A DNA stretch of 64,000 nt, taken from positions 62,001 to 126,000 of the forward strand of contig NZ_BROC01000004.1 of assembly GCF_024345205.1 (NCBI RefSeq), written 5' to 3'. Shown piece after piece: positions 45,284 through 55,249 of the stretch (its first letter is position 1; each line of letters starts with the position of its first letter). This DNA comes from Lapidilactobacillus luobeiensis (lineage in GTDB: Bacteria; Bacillota; Bacilli; Lactobacillales; Lactobacillaceae). The notes below the pieces were generated by a model. The model did not search any database. It had not been told where the DNA came from and was given only the letters and a program-made list of their open reading frames with translations. The position numbers were made by a program, and so were the translations under genes.

Positions 45284-46372
45284 TTACGAACCTAATGTCC
45301 TCACAGAATCTCCTGCGATCACCTTAGGCTGATAGATTCGAGAACTCTCAATAAAATTCCGATTAGAGTTTCCTAACATTTGTAACATCAGCTTTGCGGC
45401 ATCCTGCCCCATACTAGTCTTCGGATGATCGATTGATGTAATGCGTGTACCAAAATTTGAACTCAGCATCGAATTATCAAAACTAATGATCGAAATATCT
45501 TCAGGAATATTTAGTCCTAATCCTAAGCACTGATTATAAACCAATGCCGCGATCTGGTCATTATAGCAGATAATTGCTGTTGGGCGATTTTCAAGATTGG
45601 CAACTACCTTTCTTAGCCTTATCGGTAGCTCTTCTTCCAGCTCACCAGATTTATAGGTCAAAATATTAATATCGGTCACGCGATTAGAACTTTGAATCGC
45701 GTAAGTAAAACCATCCATCCGATCAATACCTTGCTGATCATCAGTTTTAAAAACACCTAATATTTTCTGGTGTCGATGCGTTAAAATATATTCCGTCGCC
45801 AGTTTTCCACCAGCAAAATCATCCATAATGAAATACGGTGTAACAAGCTCCTTAAATTTTGAGTTGATCGTAATGATAGGTACTCCGGTCTTTTGCAGAT
45901 CAGCATAGAGTCCTTCATTTTTTATTGTAAATGCACTCTTGGTTGGCTCAACGATCAGACCAGAAATATCTGTTGAAAGTAGCTTGATCAAATTATTTTG
46001 TTCAAACTTTTCATCATTCCTAGTGCTACTTAAAAGCAGTGACACGGACTGCTCACTCAGCACCTTTTCAATTCCCGAAATAATTGCAGGAAAAATATAG
46101 TCATTGATATGTGTTGCCATCACCGCAACTGTTTTATGAATTGATTTTTCAATGCGTTGACGTTGTGAGGCAACAAAAGTACCCCCACCTTGAATACGAT
46201 AAACCAGTCCTTGTACCTCAAGATCAGAGAGCGCCTTACGAATAGTATGCCGGCTCACTTCAAAGGTCGCCATTAGCTTTGATTCAGTCGGTATTTTTTC
46301 ATTTTCTTTATACTTACCAGTGATTATCCAGCCCTTCACTGTCTCAGTAACGATTTCGTATTTTTTTTCCAT
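45284..46372 (-). CDS. araR: Arabinose regulator AraR (GntR HTH + LacI-type sensor)
   Basis: 362 residues from ATG 46372. N-terminal GntR winged HTH (about 1-70: KIPTESKLMATFEVSRHTIRKALSDLEVQGLVYR), then a periplasmic-binding-protein-like LacI/GalR domain (VAVMATHINDYIFPAIISGIE ... CYNDQIAALVYNQC ... ISIISFDNS). This chimeric design is that of Bacillus AraR, which is released from DNA by L-arabinose. A TTG at 46384 is possible but lies over GGGG. Its promoter carries an almost perfect AraR box, so it is autoregulated. Confidence 0.92.
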   Translation of the reverse strand: MEKKYEIVTETVKGWIITGKYKENEKIPTESKLMATFEVSRHTIRKALSDLEVQGLVYRIQGGGTFVASQRQRIEKSIHKTVAVMATHINDYIFPAIISGIEKVLSEQSVSLLLSSTRNDEKFEQNNLIKLLSTDISGLIVEPTKSAFTIKNEGLYADLQKTGVPIITINSKFKELVTPYFIMDDFAGGKLATEYILTHRHQKILGVFKTDDQQGIDRMDGFTYAIQSSNRVTDINILTYKSGELEEELPIRLRKVVANLENRPTAIICYNDQIAALVYNQCLGLGLNIPEDISIISFDNSMLSSNFGTRITSIDHPKTSMGQDAAKLMLQMLGNSNRNFIESSRIYQPKVIAGDSVRTLGS

Positions 46373-46387
46373 AATAAACCCCAATTC

Positions 46388-46403
46388 ATTTGTACGTATA
46401 AAT
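46388..46403. promoter_or_regulatory. AraR box in the araR promoter
   Basis: ATTTGTACGTATAAAT matches the Bacillus AraR consensus ATTTGTACGTACAAAT at 15 of 16 positions, directly downstream of the -10 box. Confidence 0.85.
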
Positions 46404-46430
46404 AATATCGCTAATAAAGGTTCTTTTCAA
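46402..46430 (-). promoter_or_regulatory. araR promoter
   Basis: Minus strand TTGAAA (46430-46425), 17-base spacer, TATTAT (46407-46402). The rest of the 320-base gap to the next gene holds the terminator at 46595-46652 and nothing else clear. Confidence 0.75.
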
Positions 46431-46594
46431 GTTTTTTCAATCACTAACAGACTATTTCCCGACAATTATAGCATTGGCCTACCTAGCTATTACTTTAGCT
46501 AATAGAAATCACGGTACAAATTAAATAATTGGCTTGGTTATTTCAAAACAATTCTTAAATCGGCCACGTTCTTAATCAACTACAAAATCATCAC

Positions 46595-46652
46595 AAAAAA
46601 GAGGACTTCAATTCTAAGCTCGTTTTAAGCTTGAATTGAAGTCCTCTTTTTT
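46595..46652. terminator. Strong terminator after the aldo-keto reductase gene
   Basis: AAAAAAGAGGACTTCAATTC and GAATTGAAGTCCTCTTTTTT pair perfectly and can extend through AAGCT/AGCTT. Symmetric A- and T-runs make it bidirectional. Confidence 0.92.
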
Positions 46653-46692
46653 ACTTATCAAATCTTATAATAGTATCAAACACCAAACTGAA

Positions 46693-47541
46693 TCAGCCTT
46701 GCGTTGGATTATGATTACTACCATTCGTCGTATCAGCCAAACTATTCAAGACAGTCATATCCTCAGCCGAAATAGTGAAATCAAGTTCTTTATTACTGAT
46801 GATGTGGGCTGGTGTCACTGCTTTTGGCAATGGCAAAGCGCCGTTTTCGATACAGAAACGGATCGCTAACTGAGCTGTGGTAACATCGTATTTCTTGGCA
46901 ATCGCTACCACGTGTTCGTTGGTCAACATCCGCCCAGTCGCCAATGGTGAGTATGCCTCGATCAACAGCCCGTTATCTTCAGAATATTTCGTGATCTTCG
47001 GTTCGGTAAAGCCAATATAATATTGGATCTGATTGACCATTGGTTTAACTTTAGCGTTAGGCAACAGATTCTCTAAATCGCGAACCGCAAAGTTAGAAAC
47101 CCCAATGGCGCGGACGCGGCCACTGGCATAAACTTCTTCCAAAGCCCGCCAAGCATCAAGATTGCCTTGATCGCAGTTCTTTCCGATTTCATTCCATGGC
47201 CATGGCGCATGAATAATGTAAAGATCCAAATAATCAATGTCTAGATCAGCCATGGTTTCATCGAAAGCCTTTAATGCGCCTTGATAGGTCTTGATCTCCG
47301 CTGGTAATTTCGACGTTACAAAGATATCTTTACGATCGATCCCAGAATCACGGATCGCTTGGCCAACACTCTTCTCATTGCCGTATGCTTTGGCGGTATC
47401 GATATGACGATAACCATTCTCCAAAGCGACCTTAACGGAATTATACGCAGGCTCGCCATTGGGGATCTGCCAAGTCCCAAAAGCAACCTTAGGAATTTTG
47501 ACACCGTTCGTTAATGTATAAGTCTCAGTTAAAACTGACAT
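46693..47541 (-). CDS. Aldo-keto reductase (AKR5-like, 2,5-diketogluconate reductase type)
   Basis: NADPH-dependent carbonyl reductase, 282 residues, (beta/alpha)8 barrel. Catalytic tetrad Asp48, Tyr53, Lys78 and His111 (HIDTAKAYGNE, VTSKLP, IIHAPW). The cofactor-binding end has LPKAVTPAHIISN, close to the usual IPKS motif but with Ala for Ser. Such enzymes are broad; the substrate here is unknown. It is monocistronic between araR and the exopolysaccharide operon, and could reduce a pentose or ketone, though it may be unrelated to either neighbour. Confidence 0.9.
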   Translation of the reverse strand: MSVLTETYTLTNGVKIPKVAFGTWQIPNGEPAYNSVKVALENGYRHIDTAKAYGNEKSVGQAIRDSGIDRKDIFVTSKLPAEIKTYQGALKAFDETMADLDIDYLDLYIIHAPWPWNEIGKNCDQGNLDAWRALEEVYASGRVRAIGVSNFAVRDLENLLPNAKVKPMVNQIQYYIGFTEPKITKYSEDNGLLIEAYSPLATGRMLTNEHVVAIAKKYDVTTAQLAIRFCIENGALPLPKAVTPAHIISNKELDFTISAEDMTVLNSLADTTNGSNHNPTQG

Positions 47542-47618
47542 GAAATTCCTCCATTCGTTTTGCTAATGCAATCCTATTTTAGCACTTGCACGGTGAGAGT
47601 GCGACTCTTTTTGCTTAT

Positions 47619-47655
47619 TAAAAAGAAGCTCACCCAAATAAACGGCCAGCTTCTA
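47619..47655 (-). terminator. Terminator of the pss-like operon
   Basis: Minus strand TAGAAGCT and AGCTTCTTTTT frame an 18-base loop, 15 bases past the stop of the last gene. Confidence 0.7.
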
Positions 47656-47669
47656 CTATTGATCATCGC

Positions 47670-48527
47670 TCAAACATCATAATTGCTTTCTTTCTCAGCT
47701 TGATCCATTAAGTCACGCGCGTTTTTCATTTTAGTTTGATCATATTCGGCGATCCCAGCCCGCAATTGGATATCAAATTGCTGTAACGTTGCTTGTTTGC
47801 CGATTTCTTCCTCAAAATGGCGATCGATCCGATCGCGGACGATGCGCCCGCCGGCTGTATTGGTGTAGAGCAGAATGCCCCAAGTCAAGTTATCCGAATC
47901 CAAAATATAGACAATGTCTTCCCCTCGAGTCGAGTGTTTAAGAATTTCCGAGGTAGCCAAAATCAAGTCATGAAGTTGGTCAGCTGTCATTAAACGCTGT
48001 AATTGATCAAAATAACGAAATTGTAGCGTGATCGTGATCAGCGGCAATTCATAACGCTTGGCCGTGTCCATATAAACAGCTGTATCTTCCAAGTAAGCGG
48101 TCAGCGTCCGCAAGTGGGTCGTTTCATCAAGAATGCTGAGCTGACGTTTTTCACGTTGCAAGACACTATTTTCTTGTTGTAGGAGTTGCTGATTGACTGT
48201 TAGCGCATAAACCGAAATGGATAGCAGTAACGGCATCAGGAGCCAGAAAACCAATTGAAATTCAACTGCTTGCTGCAAGGCCACTGCTGTGTAAAGCATA
48301 TAGGTCCCCTGAACAAAAATAAAAATCAGATTCAGCACCAATCCCGTTGTCAATCCAGTGAAATAAGTTGCGATCACGAGCAGCGCGGCGATGCCCAAAT
48401 ACATCGCATTCAGCAGAACGTTTTCAGCCGTCAGTGTCATATATAAAGTGGTCACTACGAAAAGCAGCAATACGCCAAGTAAAGAGAGATCTGTCAATAA
48501 ACTACGATCATTTCTACGATTCATCAT
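47670..48527 (-). CDS. Degenerate GGDEF membrane protein, c-di-GMP receptor (PssE-like)
   Basis: 285 residues: four N-terminal spans (about 13-110), a short coiled coil (111-132), then a GGDEF-fold domain. The active-site GGDEF is replaced by DSDNL at 210-214, so it should not make c-di-GMP, but the inhibitory-site motif RGED is intact at 201-204 with the correct 5-residue spacing. This is the design of Listeria PssE, which activates exopolysaccharide synthesis on binding c-di-GMP. Its ATG (after AAGGAGG) overlaps the BcsB-like gene by 14 bases. Last gene of the operon. Confidence 0.85.
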   Translation of the reverse strand: MMNRRNDRSLLTDLSLLGVLLLFVVTTLYMTLTAENVLLNAMYLGIAALLVIATYFTGLTTGLVLNLIFIFVQGTYMLYTAVALQQAVEFQLVFWLLMPLLLSISVYALTVNQQLLQQENSVLQREKRQLSILDETTHLRTLTAYLEDTAVYMDTAKRYELPLITITLQFRYFDQLQRLMTADQLHDLILATSEILKHSTRGEDIVYILDSDNLTWGILLYTNTAGGRIVRDRIDRHFEEEIGKQATLQQFDIQLRAGIAEYDQTKMKNARDLMDQAEKESNYDV

Positions 48528-50595
48528 GCTGCCTCCTTGTCAATCGGCCATGTTTACGGAGTAAGAAGAATAGTGTGAGGCCGATGACCACGATCATCAA
48601 TAACGCTAAGCCAAGATAGGCGATCAAGTTGACATTTTGACTGATTTGATTAACAAGCGATGTCTTTTTAGCCCCGGTTTTCGTCTTAAAGCGATAGTTG
48701 TAGTGCATATTGTCCTGATCCACAGCAATGGCATCGCCTTGATATTGTTCGATGTGACGTTGGTAATTGATCTGTGTTGAGGCCAAGTAGACCGCATTCG
48801 CGGTAGCCCCGGTCACCGCCAGAACACCTAAGTCTTCATTAGCCTGAGATCGCAGCAATTGTGCTGTCCCCAATTGATGTCCGTATTTGGTTTCGATCGA
48901 AAGCTTTTCATTTGAAAGGAAATGGTCATACTTTTCATCAAACTTGAAGAATAATCGTGAATTGATCTGACGTAAATAGGCGTTGTCTTTGGGCGTACCA
49001 AAGGCAATAATATTTTGATTCGCCTGGATCTGCTTTGAAGGCACCTTGGTCGAAAATGTGACCGTCCCCGTATTGCTTTGAGCATAGACGCCAATCAAAT
49101 TAAAGATATTGGTCAACGTTTTGAAATAAACCGGCGTCATTTTCTTAGGCCGTGCCACCAAGATATTATTAAATGTATTGTTTTTCAAAAAAACACTGGG
49201 ATAGTTGGTAAACATTAGATCTTTTTTGACTTGGGAACTGATATTAGCGCTTGAGCCTGGTAAAACTGTTGCCCAAGCGGCCTCGTTGTTCATTTCTTGC
49301 CCTGACTCCGGTAATTCTAAATCGAGCACCACGCGCACCACAAAGGAATTCCCCAATGACTTACTCTTAGGTAGATCAAAGGTCAATTGTTGGCCATCAG
49401 CCTTGCTGGCACTCAGCCGTCGACTTCCGATCGGCGTATCGTTGATATAGACCGTTACCAAAGAACGTTTAAAATCAAGATTCTGGCCATACTGTAAGTT
49501 TAACCGAATCGTACTCCCGTTAGCATTGGTCCGCCCTGACGGTAAACTGACAAAAAAGCTGGCTTCTTGGTGGCCCGGTCCTGAGACCCGCTGGCCTGTC
49601 GTTGTCAGCGGAAAACTACCTTGATACTGCAAGACTGAGGTCACAGTCTGTGTGTCCTGAGTCACTATTTTTTGACTGGCTTTAGTCTGCTTCATTAATT
49701 CTTGATTGGCTACGAAACGACTGGCCTTGATCAAATCACGAGCTCGTTTGGCCGTGACGATCAATGTATATTGTTGGTCACTGTATTGTGTCTTGATCAC
49801 CGCCTGCTTGGCCACCTCCGCAGCAGAGATCCCCTGACGAAACTTTGCTGGTAGCTGATCATAGCGACTAATGATCAGTCGGTATGGACGTTGATCATAT
49901 TCCTTATTGCCCAGCTGTCCAATCGGGATCGTTGCCTGTTCCGTCGTCAAGATCCGCGAGATCCCCGATAATGCATAGACGGCTGCAGACAATTCCGCAT
50001 CATCTGGATCACTCGGTGTCAAAATTACGGATTGACTGTTAGCGATCGTGTCAGGACCAATAAAATGATCGTAAAAAGAATTGATCCCAGACGTTGGTTC
50101 ATCTAGTGTATAACGAAAATTCACGTTTGAAGCCGGATAAATAGTCAACCAATTGGCCGGAGTTTGCGCCAGACGATAATCATTCTGACCCGATCGATTA
50201 AGGATCTGACCATTGATCCGCAACTCGCTACTCCCGCTGATCAAATCCAAGGGCAACTCGATTTCTTTGGTTTGTAAGCCCGTACTGTTCTCCGGCCGAA
50301 ACGAATAGATTTTGATATTATTCAAAGAAACTGTGATATCAGAAATCTGCTGATCAGCCAATTGCGACAATTGAAAACTAAAATTAAAAGTCGCTTTTTT
50401 GAGACGCCAATAGTCCATCTTAATGAAATACATATTTGAGCTGACACTCTGCCCAGATAATGAGGTCGTTTGATTTTGAAACTGTTGTGTATACGTCAAA
50501 TCGGCAGCTGCCACTGTCCGTTGCGGTCGCAGAATCAATAACGCTCCTAGCAAGAACAGCCAAAGGCCGATCGTCATTCTCTTTTTCTGTTTCAT
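48514..50595 (-). CDS. BcsB-like exopolysaccharide synthase subunit (PssD-like)
   Basis: 693 residues: signal peptide or anchor (MTIGLWLFLLGALLILRP), a long extracytoplasmic part of carbohydrate-binding and flavodoxin-like repeats (LIISRYDQLP, IIAFGTPKDNAYLRQ), and a C-terminal span (LIAYLGLALLMIVVIGLTLFFLL) ending in a basic tail. This matches cellulose-synthase subunit B, which guides the growing chain and pairs with the GT2 synthase encoded just upstream. AGGAG precedes ATG 50595. Confidence 0.85.
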   Translation of the reverse strand: MKQKKRMTIGLWLFLLGALLILRPQRTVAAADLTYTQQFQNQTTSLSGQSVSSNMYFIKMDYWRLKKATFNFSFQLSQLADQQISDITVSLNNIKIYSFRPENSTGLQTKEIELPLDLISGSSELRINGQILNRSGQNDYRLAQTPANWLTIYPASNVNFRYTLDEPTSGINSFYDHFIGPDTIANSQSVILTPSDPDDAELSAAVYALSGISRILTTEQATIPIGQLGNKEYDQRPYRLIISRYDQLPAKFRQGISAAEVAKQAVIKTQYSDQQYTLIVTAKRARDLIKASRFVANQELMKQTKASQKIVTQDTQTVTSVLQYQGSFPLTTTGQRVSGPGHQEASFFVSLPSGRTNANGSTIRLNLQYGQNLDFKRSLVTVYINDTPIGSRRLSASKADGQQLTFDLPKSKSLGNSFVVRVVLDLELPESGQEMNNEAAWATVLPGSSANISSQVKKDLMFTNYPSVFLKNNTFNNILVARPKKMTPVYFKTLTNIFNLIGVYAQSNTGTVTFSTKVPSKQIQANQNIIAFGTPKDNAYLRQINSRLFFKFDEKYDHFLSNEKLSIETKYGHQLGTAQLLRSQANEDLGVLAVTGATANAVYLASTQINYQRHIEQYQGDAIAVDQDNMHYNYRFKTKTGAKKTSLVNQISQNVNLIAYLGLALLMIVVIGLTLFFLLRKHGRLTRRQHDES

Positions 50596-50608
50596 CTTTG
50601 ACTCGCTC

Positions 50609-51862
50609 CTATTGAAACCGTTTTGTTTTGTACCATTTTGCCTGTTGATGAAAAACCCGCTCCCGAATATATTGGATCATTCCCCAGAAGGCAACCGCCA
50701 GCCACATTTGACTATAAGTTAGGTACATCAGGATAATGTAAACAAAATTTTTAAACGTCATTTCGCCTTTTTCCGTGGTGATCGTAATGAAAGTGCTGAC
50801 AATAAACAAGACGATCGCTAGCAACCACAGTAGATTGCTAAAGCCCTGTAACGTGACATGGGTATATCCAGCAACAGTCAGGACGAAAACCGAATCTGAA
50901 AGGATCAACGAGAGCATCAAGAGGAAGTAGATCGACAAGAAGTAAAGTAAGTCGAATCTGATCCGTTTCGCGCGCCGATCAAACAATAGGTTCAAATTCT
51001 TTAGGATCACATAGATATTTCCCTTGACCCAACGTGTCCGTTGATGGAACCAGACACCCAATGTTTGTGGTTCTTGCTCCCAAGTCACCGCGCGGGGTTG
51101 AAAGCGGATGCGCTGACCTTCCAGATAGATGCGAAAACTGATTTCGGTGTCCTCAGCCAAAGCCTTGACATCCCAGCCGCCGATTTTTTCGATCAGCGCC
51201 CGGCGAATCACATAATTTGTTCCGGGGATCGTACACAACTTAAACAGTTTTGAACGGCCAGCTTGGGCCATCCACTGAAACGAGAGCGTTTCGATATTGA
51301 TGAAATGGGTCAACCAGGTTGCGTTCTTGTTGCGGGTCCGAAATTTGCCAATGACCGCTCCCAGTTGGTCATCAGCCAGTAATTCCGCCACCAGGATCCC
51401 CAAGGCCTGCTTCTCGGGTGTATTGTCCGCATCGTAGATTGCCAAAATACTTCCGCGAGCTGCTTGAAAACCAATATTCAAGGCATTTGATTTGCCTTTA
51501 CCACCATTGGTCCGATCGGTGCTGATCACTTTAAGGTTTCGCTGTGGATTGGCCAGCTGTAGCTGCCGCAGCAACTCGCCTGAATTATCATCAGAATTAT
51601 CATTGATCACGATGATTTCATAACGATCATGCGGATAATCGAAATTCAACAGCGCGGAAACAGTTTTTACGATCACGATTCCTTCATTGTGGGCAGGCAC
51701 CATCACTGAAACGAAAGGAAGTTTTTCCGGTAGTGCTGGCACTGGCCGTTTCAGTTCGTCGATATAGTAGCGATAACCTGCAATCGTCAAAATCAAGTTG
51801 ATCAAGAGAATCAGCCAGATCACGAAAATGGCCACTAACATAAAATAATCCAATAGTTGCAT
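50609..51862 (-). CDS. Processive GT2 glycosyltransferase (PssC-like)
   Basis: Membrane polysaccharide synthase, 417 residues from ATG 51862 (AAGGAG 9 bases upstream; the longer frame to 51934 is rejected). One N-terminal span, a GT-A domain with Asp88 (NDNSDD), DAD at 144-146, ED at 237-238 and QRTRW at 274-278, and C-terminal spans. There is no PilZ domain, so c-di-GMP control must come from the separate GGDEF-like protein. It resembles poly-N-acetylglucosamine/cellulose-type synthases; the product cannot be read from the sequence. Confidence 0.88.
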   Translation of the reverse strand: MQLLDYFMLVAIFVIWLILLINLILTIAGYRYYIDELKRPVPALPEKLPFVSVMVPAHNEGIVIVKTVSALLNFDYPHDRYEIIVINDNSDDNSGELLRQLQLANPQRNLKVISTDRTNGGKGKSNALNIGFQAARGSILAIYDADNTPEKQALGILVAELLADDQLGAVIGKFRTRNKNATWLTHFINIETLSFQWMAQAGRSKLFKLCTIPGTNYVIRRALIEKIGGWDVKALAEDTEISFRIYLEGQRIRFQPRAVTWEQEPQTLGVWFHQRTRWVKGNIYVILKNLNLLFDRRAKRIRFDLLYFLSIYFLLMLSLILSDSVFVLTVAGYTHVTLQGFSNLLWLLAIVLFIVSTFITITTEKGEMTFKNFVYIILMYLTYSQMWLAVAFWGMIQYIRERVFHQQAKWYKTKRFQ

Positions 51863-51875
51863 GATCGATGTCTCC

Positions 51876-53537
51876 TTACTTATTTTTATTCTTTGTTTGG
51901 CGGCGATATTTTGCCCAGTAGACTCGCCGACCACGAATCAGGAAGAATAGCAAAATCAGTAAGATAATGCCCAGAAAGACCATCAAAATGTGCCCCTGAA
52001 CTTTGAAGAATTGGTTCAGTTCGCCAGTGGCGCCCTTCTTTTTCTTCGTTGCGGTCTGAGTTGTCAGTGGCACAACGATTTCTTGGGTCTTACCATCCAA
52101 CAGATATTGACCCCGCTGATAGGAGATCACATGCTTCCCATATTTCAACTGAGGCTGCCAATCGGCCTGGCGGGGGTCAAAAAGCTGATGATTGACCGCC
52201 TCGATCTTTTTGATTGCCTTTTCATATTTGTTTTGGTTCGTTGGTAGCTCCAGAGTCAACGCCGTCGGTACGGCAAAGTTCAACTTCTCCAAATCAAATC
52301 GACCTTGTTGCTTGATCGTCAAGAGACTATCGATCGTCAGTGCTGTTCGAGCTTGCTTGAATGTTGTACTAGTTTTCGTATATTGCTGATAGGAGATCGT
52401 GGTTGGATCCGGCAATAAGAGCACGTCGCTGGCTCTTTTTAGCCCACCTTGCTGATAGACCTTGTCTTGATTCCAAAAACTTGGTGCGCTGATGCCGATC
52501 GGATAGACAGCTTCTTTGGTCAAAGCTGTCAGCTGCTGCGCCAACACACTTTTGAGCACCGGTAATTGATCCGGTAATGATGTGTAAATATAGGGAACTT
52601 GCAAGTAAATGATTCCACCAGCGTCTTCGACCGTTCGTAAAACTTTCGTATAGCGCCGAAATTCTGGCAATTCTGTGTTGACCTGAACTGATGTTGCACT
52701 GATCGCAAAGGGAATATCTTCACGTTGCAGATATAGCGCTAATTTCTTCAAATACTTAAATGAACTCATTGGCGTCACCTCTGTGATCGTCAATAGTGGC
52801 CGAAACGACTGGGCCGCGTTCAGCAACCAAATAGCCAACAATCGATCGGCTAAAAGACTGGTCAGTCCACTGGGTGTATAAAATGGTAAGTAGGCGTACT
52901 TTCCTTGTATCGCCCCGAAAGCAAAATCTCCGCCAACAGTTTCTTGGCTTTGAAGTTGGCCAATTGCTGTCGTTGGTGCTGTTGCCATCAAAACATGCCA
53001 TTCGTCTAGCGTTGTTAATAATTGCTGATTGGCGGTTTGATCATCAGCCAAAATGAATTGTCGATGGGTCACCCGCTGCCACGTTCCCGAGAAATGATTT
53101 TGAAATGACTGGGGTGGCTGACCCCCAATGAATAATTGCCGTCCAGAGAAGCGCTCGAGATCCTGCCAAAACGCCTGATAATGCTTGCTGGCATCTTTTT
53201 GTGGCCAGTTGATCAAGACGATCACGGCCTGATAGTTCTCATTCAACAACGCCTGCTTGCGGTAATCGGCCAGCGCCACAGTTTTGGTCCGCCGATTAAG
53301 TCCCGTTAGTGATCGCTGCAGTGCCTGGATTTTCTGATCCCCTGCAGCGGCCGCGTTGATGCCATCATAAACCAATAAAACTTGAGCCGGTGGCTGTGTC
53401 TTCGCGGCATCAACGAATTGCCGCGGTGCAGATTTGAAGCCAATGATCATGAAAGCCAGTAGTAGCAGGCTCCCCAAATGATCAATAGGCCAGATAGATC
53501 GTTTGCCGAAGTGGACTGGTGAAGTAAATTTTTTCAT
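51876..53537 (-). CDS. DUF2334-like membrane-anchored protein (PssB-like)
   Basis: 553 residues: an N-terminal span (GSLLLLAFMIIGFKS), a long outer domain and a C-terminal span (GHILMVFLGIILLILLFFLI) with a basic tail. The middle (KKLALYLQREDIPFAISATS, GGIIYLQVPYIY) looks like a DUF2334/polysaccharide-deacetylase-type barrel. It overlaps the upstream gene by 4 bases (ATGA). By position it corresponds to PssB of Listeria. Whether it modifies the polymer is inference. Confidence 0.75.
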   Translation of the reverse strand: MKKFTSPVHFGKRSIWPIDHLGSLLLLAFMIIGFKSAPRQFVDAAKTQPPAQVLLVYDGINAAAAGDQKIQALQRSLTGLNRRTKTVALADYRKQALLNENYQAVIVLINWPQKDASKHYQAFWQDLERFSGRQLFIGGQPPQSFQNHFSGTWQRVTHRQFILADDQTANQQLLTTLDEWHVLMATAPTTAIGQLQSQETVGGDFAFGAIQGKYAYLPFYTPSGLTSLLADRLLAIWLLNAAQSFRPLLTITEVTPMSSFKYLKKLALYLQREDIPFAISATSVQVNTELPEFRRYTKVLRTVEDAGGIIYLQVPYIYTSLPDQLPVLKSVLAQQLTALTKEAVYPIGISAPSFWNQDKVYQQGGLKRASDVLLLPDPTTISYQQYTKTSTTFKQARTALTIDSLLTIKQQGRFDLEKLNFAVPTALTLELPTNQNKYEKAIKKIEAVNHQLFDPRQADWQPQLKYGKHVISYQRGQYLLDGKTQEIVVPLTTQTATKKKKGATGELNQFFKVQGHILMVFLGIILLILLFFLIRGRRVYWAKYRRQTKNKNK

Positions 53538-55249
53538 AGGCGGCGACCTCGCTGACGAATATACTTGGCATTACTCTTCCGCAGCCCAAGCAGTTGTTTC
53601 TGGGACTCCGACAAAACGGTTTTTTCCTGCTCTGCTGTTGGCGCTTTAGCAGGCAGAGATCGGCTGACATCCAGCTCCGCAACTTGTTTGATGTGTTGCT
53701 CGACCAGTTGCCCAGCAGGCTCCGCGTTAACTGGATCCGCAGTCGGTAAACCAGTTTCGCCATTACCATTACCAAAAAGCGAGCGTCCGTTGATGTCAGA
53801 AATCAGTAATAAAGTCAACAAGTCCAAGCAAACTGGTGCCATGAACAAATGCTTGGCCAGATCAGCATCGCCATCACCGATGATCGAGATCAGACAAACC
53901 GCCAACATCGTCGCACAGCAACAGATCACTAAAGCTAGTTTGGTGATCTTTCCAGGATTCTGGTGGCGAAATCCTTGATAAGCGCCATAGCTATACAAGC
54001 CCACCATCACCACAAAGAATAAAATATAAAAGGCATAAACACGTGGATAAAAGGCCCGTTTTAAATTGCTATAAAGTGTAAAATAGTGGTTCTGCGCTTT
54101 GGCCGGCTTGCCCGCTGACTTTTCATAATCACCAACAGCACCCAACTGAACGATCTGGGTATCACGGGCAGCCAGATCCAGTAATTGGACGAATTGATTC
54201 AAATGTTTTAAATAATAGCGGAGGATCCAAACAAAATTGTATTTCTGAAGTAATTCTTTACTTAATTTCTCGCCATGCAGTGAGACTGGCATGTACGTCT
54301 CAAAATAAGGTAACCCCCGAAGCAAGGCATATTGTTGATTGATCCCCCCCTCTTTGAGAGACTTACCCGAGTCTTCTGCGTTCAACAAAACACCACGAGT
54401 CATGCTCTGATACTGATTGATATCGTTGAACTCCTTTGTGATCAAGGCATAGGTTGCCACACCGGTACCCATGATCGCCAGTGTACTGGCGACAACCAAG
54501 ATTCGCCGACCGCGCCGTTTGATCCAAAAGATAAAACTAAAAGCAACTAACGCAATCAAAAAGGCCAAGGGGGCATTCTGCTGCTTGACCGTTACAAAGA
54601 CAACGGTACTAAGCCCAAAAATCAAGTAAAGTGGCCAACTATGTTGATAGCGATGCCGGACCAACAATAGCGTCGTCGCAAAGATATAAATAAAAGTGAT
54701 CAACATCGTGGCCTCAGCAAAGAACGAATTGAAATAAAGCGTCAGCGAACTATCACCCAAAATAAAGACGACCAATAAGGCTACCAGATACCCGCGAGCC
54801 TTTGTCAACCTGAAAGTCAAGGCTTCGGTCAATAAGTAGACCCCACCCAAGTAAAAAATGTAATGCAACGCTCCTAAGAAACGAATATCGAAGATCGTCC
54901 GGCTAAAAAACAACTTATTGATCATAATTGCAGTCTTGATAATGAGCGGTTGTGACGAGAACAGCGTTGCGCCATTTTCGTTGAAATACTGCATGATCCC
55001 AAACTGACGAACTAAATAATCGAAGTGATAATAAGGCCGATCAGGCAACACGTATAGACCACTGACATAGATCGCCCGCTCGAAATCACCATTATTGGCA
55101 TAACCGCCATAGGGTGGAACGAACAACAAATAGCCCGCGATCAGGCCAATCAAAAGCACAGCCAAGATCGCCGGTGTCAAAAAGCGACAATATTTATGAA
55201 AAAAAGATTTTTCCCACCATATTTTCCAGTTATTCATCATGATCATCAC
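53534..55249 (-). CDS. Polytopic membrane protein of the EPS operon (PssA-like)
   Basis: 571 residues with about 12 hydrophobic spans and a large outer loop after span 1 (PPYGGYANNGDFERAIYVSGLY). The charged C-terminus is poorly conserved in appearance. It is translated from GTG 55249 or ATG 55246, overlapping the GH8 stop by one base. It matches the first gene of the Listeria pss operon by size and place. Function unknown; an O-modification or precursor-handling role is possible. Confidence 0.72.
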   Translation of the reverse strand: MMIMMNNWKIWWEKSFFHKYCRFLTPAILAVLLIGLIAGYLLFVPPYGGYANNGDFERAIYVSGLYVLPDRPYYHFDYLVRQFGIMQYFNENGATLFSSQPLIIKTAIMINKLFFSRTIFDIRFLGALHYIFYLGGVYLLTEALTFRLTKARGYLVALLVVFILGDSSLTLYFNSFFAEATMLITFIYIFATTLLLVRHRYQHSWPLYLIFGLSTVVFVTVKQQNAPLAFLIALVAFSFIFWIKRRGRRILVVASTLAIMGTGVATYALITKEFNDINQYQSMTRGVLLNAEDSGKSLKEGGINQQYALLRGLPYFETYMPVSLHGEKLSKELLQKYNFVWILRYYLKHLNQFVQLLDLAARDTQIVQLGAVGDYEKSAGKPAKAQNHYFTLYSNLKRAFYPRVYAFYILFFVVMVGLYSYGAYQGFRHQNPGKITKLALVICCCATMLAVCLISIIGDGDADLAKHLFMAPVCLDLLTLLLISDINGRSLFGNGNGETGLPTADPVNAEPAGQLVEQHIKQVAELDVSRSLPAKAPTAEQEKTVLSESQKQLLGLRKSNAKYIRQRGRRL

